Of a DNA stretch of 6,956 nucleotides, positions 5,815 to 6,956 are shown piece by piece. How positions within the stretch are numbered: the first letter of the stretch is position 1; every line of letters starts with the position of its first letter. Position numbers and translations under genes: made by a program. The DNA lies in contig CAUJDD010000024.1 in assembly GCA_963169295.1 (NCBI GenBank), positions 1 to 6,956 on the forward strand, in the 5' to 3' direction. Source of the stretch: UBA4416 sp020846025. Lineage in GTDB: Bacteria > Bacteroidota > Bacteroidia > B-17B0 > Aurantibacillaceae. Under the pieces are notes generated by a model. That model ran no database searches and was not told where the DNA came from. It saw only the letters and a program-made list of their open reading frames with translations.

Positions 5815-5844
5815 CAAAGATAATATCAAAGTTGATTTTTCAAA
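5815..5844 (-). promoter_or_regulatory. Bacteroidota-type promoter of the SET gene
   Basis: On the minus strand TATCTTTG (5822-5815) is a perfect TAnnTTTG -7 element. TTTG (5844-5841) stands 18 bases upstream as the -33 element, close to the spacing described for this phylum's housekeeping sigma factor. Only seven bases (CTCCCCT) separate the -7 element from the ATG, so the transcript should carry a leader of about 0-5 bases. Confidence 0.75.
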
Positions 5845-5846
5845 CA

Positions 5847-5878
5847 AAAAAGCCATCTGAATTTTCAAATGGCTTTTT
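5847..5878 (-). terminator. Rho-independent terminator of ahcY
   Basis: AAAAAGCCAT (5847-5856) and ATGGCTTTTT (5869-5878) form an exact 10-bp stem, with an inner TGA/TCA extension after one mismatch and an ATTT loop. Read on the minus strand, the stem begins 22 bases after the ahcY stop and ends in a run of six T (5851-5846). It is symmetric enough to work in both directions and would insulate ahcY from the SET gene. Confidence 0.85.
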
Positions 5879-5899
5879 AATATATGATGTTTGATTGTA

Positions 5900-6956
5900 T
5901 TAATAGCGGTAAGCGTCTGTTTTATAAGGGCCTTCCACTTTTACACCTATATAATCAGCTTGCTCTTGGTTAAGAACATCTAATTCGGCACCAATTTTAC
6001 CTAAATGTAAACGAGCTACTTTTTCATCTAAATGTTTTGGTAATACATATACTTTTTTCTCATAAGCAGCAGTATTAGTCCAAAGTTCTAATTGGGCTAG
6101 AGTTTGATTAGTAAATGAGTTACTCATTACAAAGCTTGGGTGTCCGGTAGCGCAACCTAAGTTTACCAAACGTCCTTCGGCTAATACAATAATATCTTTT
6201 CCTTTAATAGTGTATTTATCTACTTGAGGCTTGATGGTATCTTTTGTGTTGCCATAGGTTTTGTTTAACCAAGCCATATCAATTTCGGTATCAAAATGGC
6301 CAATGTTACAAACAATAGCACCGTGTTTCATGCTTTCGAAATGACGTCCAACAATAATATCTTTGTTTCCAGTTGTTGTAACTAAAATATCGGCAATTTT
6401 AGCGGCATTATCCATTTTCATTACTTGATACCCGTCCATACAAGCTTGTAAAGCACAAATTGGGTCAATTTCGGTAACGATTACGCGCACACCTTGCGAA
6501 GAAAGTGATTGAGCAGATCCTTTACCTACATCTCCATAACCAGCTACTACGGCTACTTTTCCAGCTAACATAATGTCCGTTGCTCTACGAATAGCATCAA
6601 CTAACGATTCGCGACAGCCATACTTATTATCAAATTTTGATTTAGTAACTGAGTCGTTTACGTTAATTGCAGGTAATAACAATGTTCCTTTTGCCATACG
6701 TTCGTATAAACGATGAACACCTGTAGTTGTTTCTTCAGATAGTCCTTTAATACCTTTAGCTAATTCAGGAAATTTATCAAATACCATATTTGTTAAATCT
6801 CCACCATCATCTAATATCATATTTAAAGGTTTACGATCTTCTCCAAACCATAATGTTTGTTCAATACACCAGTCGAACTCTTCTGCGTTCATTCCTTTCC
6901 AAGCATATACCTGAATACCTGCAGCAGCAATGGCAGCTGCGGCATGATCTTGAGTT
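5900..6956 (-). CDS. ahcY: Adenosylhomocysteinase (S-adenosylhomocysteine hydrolase), 5' partial
   Basis: NAD-dependent cytosolic enzyme that splits S-adenosylhomocysteine, the by-product of SAM-dependent methylation, into adenosine and homocysteine. The frame is open to the window edge: upstream of the Met at 6892 it reads 'TQDHAAAAIAAAGIQVYAWK', the conserved start of the family's central region, so that Met is internal. About 351 residues are visible and roughly 80 N-terminal ones are missing. Numbered from the edge, the substrate segment 'SEETTTGVH' is at 73-81 and 'NDSVTKSKFDN' at 100-110, with Lys105 and Asp109 matching catalytic residues. The NAD-binding 'GYGDVGKG' is at 139-146, and further on are 'CNIGHFD' and 'GHPSFVMSNSF'. 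The C-terminus 'YKTDAYRY' keeps the Lys and Tyr that reach into the neighbouring subunit's NAD site, although Thr and Ala replace the common Pro and His. The insertion of about 40 residues seen before 'EETTTG' in mycobacterial enzymes is absent. Confidence 0.97.
   Translation of the reverse strand, partial: TQDHAAAAIAAAGIQVYAWKGMNAEEFDWCIEQTLWFGEDRKPLNMILDDGGDLTNMVFDKFPELAKGIKGLSEETTTGVHRLYERMAKGTLLLPAINVNDSVTKSKFDNKYGCRESLVDAIRRATDIMLAGKVAVVAGYGDVGKGSAQSLSSQGVRVIVTEIDPICALQACMDGYQVMKMDNAAKIADILVTTTGNKDIIVGRHFESMKHGAIVCNIGHFDTEIDMAWLNKTYGNTKDTIKPQVDKYTIKGKDIIVLAEGRLVNLGCATGHPSFVMSNSFTNQTLAQLELWTNTAAYEKKVYVLPKHLDEKVARLHLGKIGAELDVLNQEQADYIGVKVEGPYKTDAYRY

Noticed and set aside
6890..6892. Met codon as the start of ahcY
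   Set aside because: The frame continues to the window edge and encodes the conserved TQDHAAAAIA segment, so the Met is internal.

Overview
The window looks like chromosomal DNA from a low-GC member of the Bacteroidota. Three signs support this. The first gene ends in a type A sorting domain of the type IX secretion system (T9SS), which is confined to that phylum. The start codons lack Shine-Dalgarno sequences and follow A/T-rich leaders. At least one start is preceded by the phylum's characteristic TTTG / TAnnTTTG promoter. Protein-level similarity suggests a Flavobacteriia- or Sphingobacteriia-like organism, but genus cannot be named from this sequence.

Layout, left to right. (1) 1-1632, + strand: the 3' part of a large secreted protein made of about six cysteine-paired Ig/PKD-like modules followed by the T9SS sorting domain; its start lies before the window. 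(2) 1633-1847: a 215-bp AT-rich intergenic region with a small hairpin just after the stop codon, an inverted repeat, and a probable promoter for the next block. (3) 1848-5379, + strand: five closely spaced co-oriented genes that are probably one operon: kdsA (Kdo-8-phosphate synthase), a small exported protein of 16-residue beta repeats, folA (dihydrofolate reductase), a stand-alone DnaQ/PolB-like 3'-5' exonuclease, and gpsA (glycerol-3-phosphate dehydrogenase). The gaps are 34, 37, -1 (TAATG overlap) and 33 bases. (4) 5391-5807, - strand: a minimal SET-domain protein convergent with gpsA. (5) 5808-5899: a dense regulatory gap holding the ahcY terminator directly next to the SET gene's promoter. 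(6) 5900-6956, - strand: ahcY (S-adenosylhomocysteine hydrolase), running off the right edge without its first part.

The central operon combines envelope precursors (Kdo for lipopolysaccharide, glycerol-3-phosphate for phospholipid), one-carbon metabolism and a nuclease. It reads as a housekeeping gene set. The minus-strand pair joins a probable SAM-dependent methyltransferase with the enzyme that removes the SAH by-product, although the two appear to be separately transcribed.

I see no mobile element, CRISPR array, tRNA, rRNA or clear defence system, and no convincing undescribed multi-gene system. The items most worth a second look are the exported 16-residue-repeat protein inside the operon, and the bacterial SET protein with its altered cofactor motif and near-leaderless promoter.
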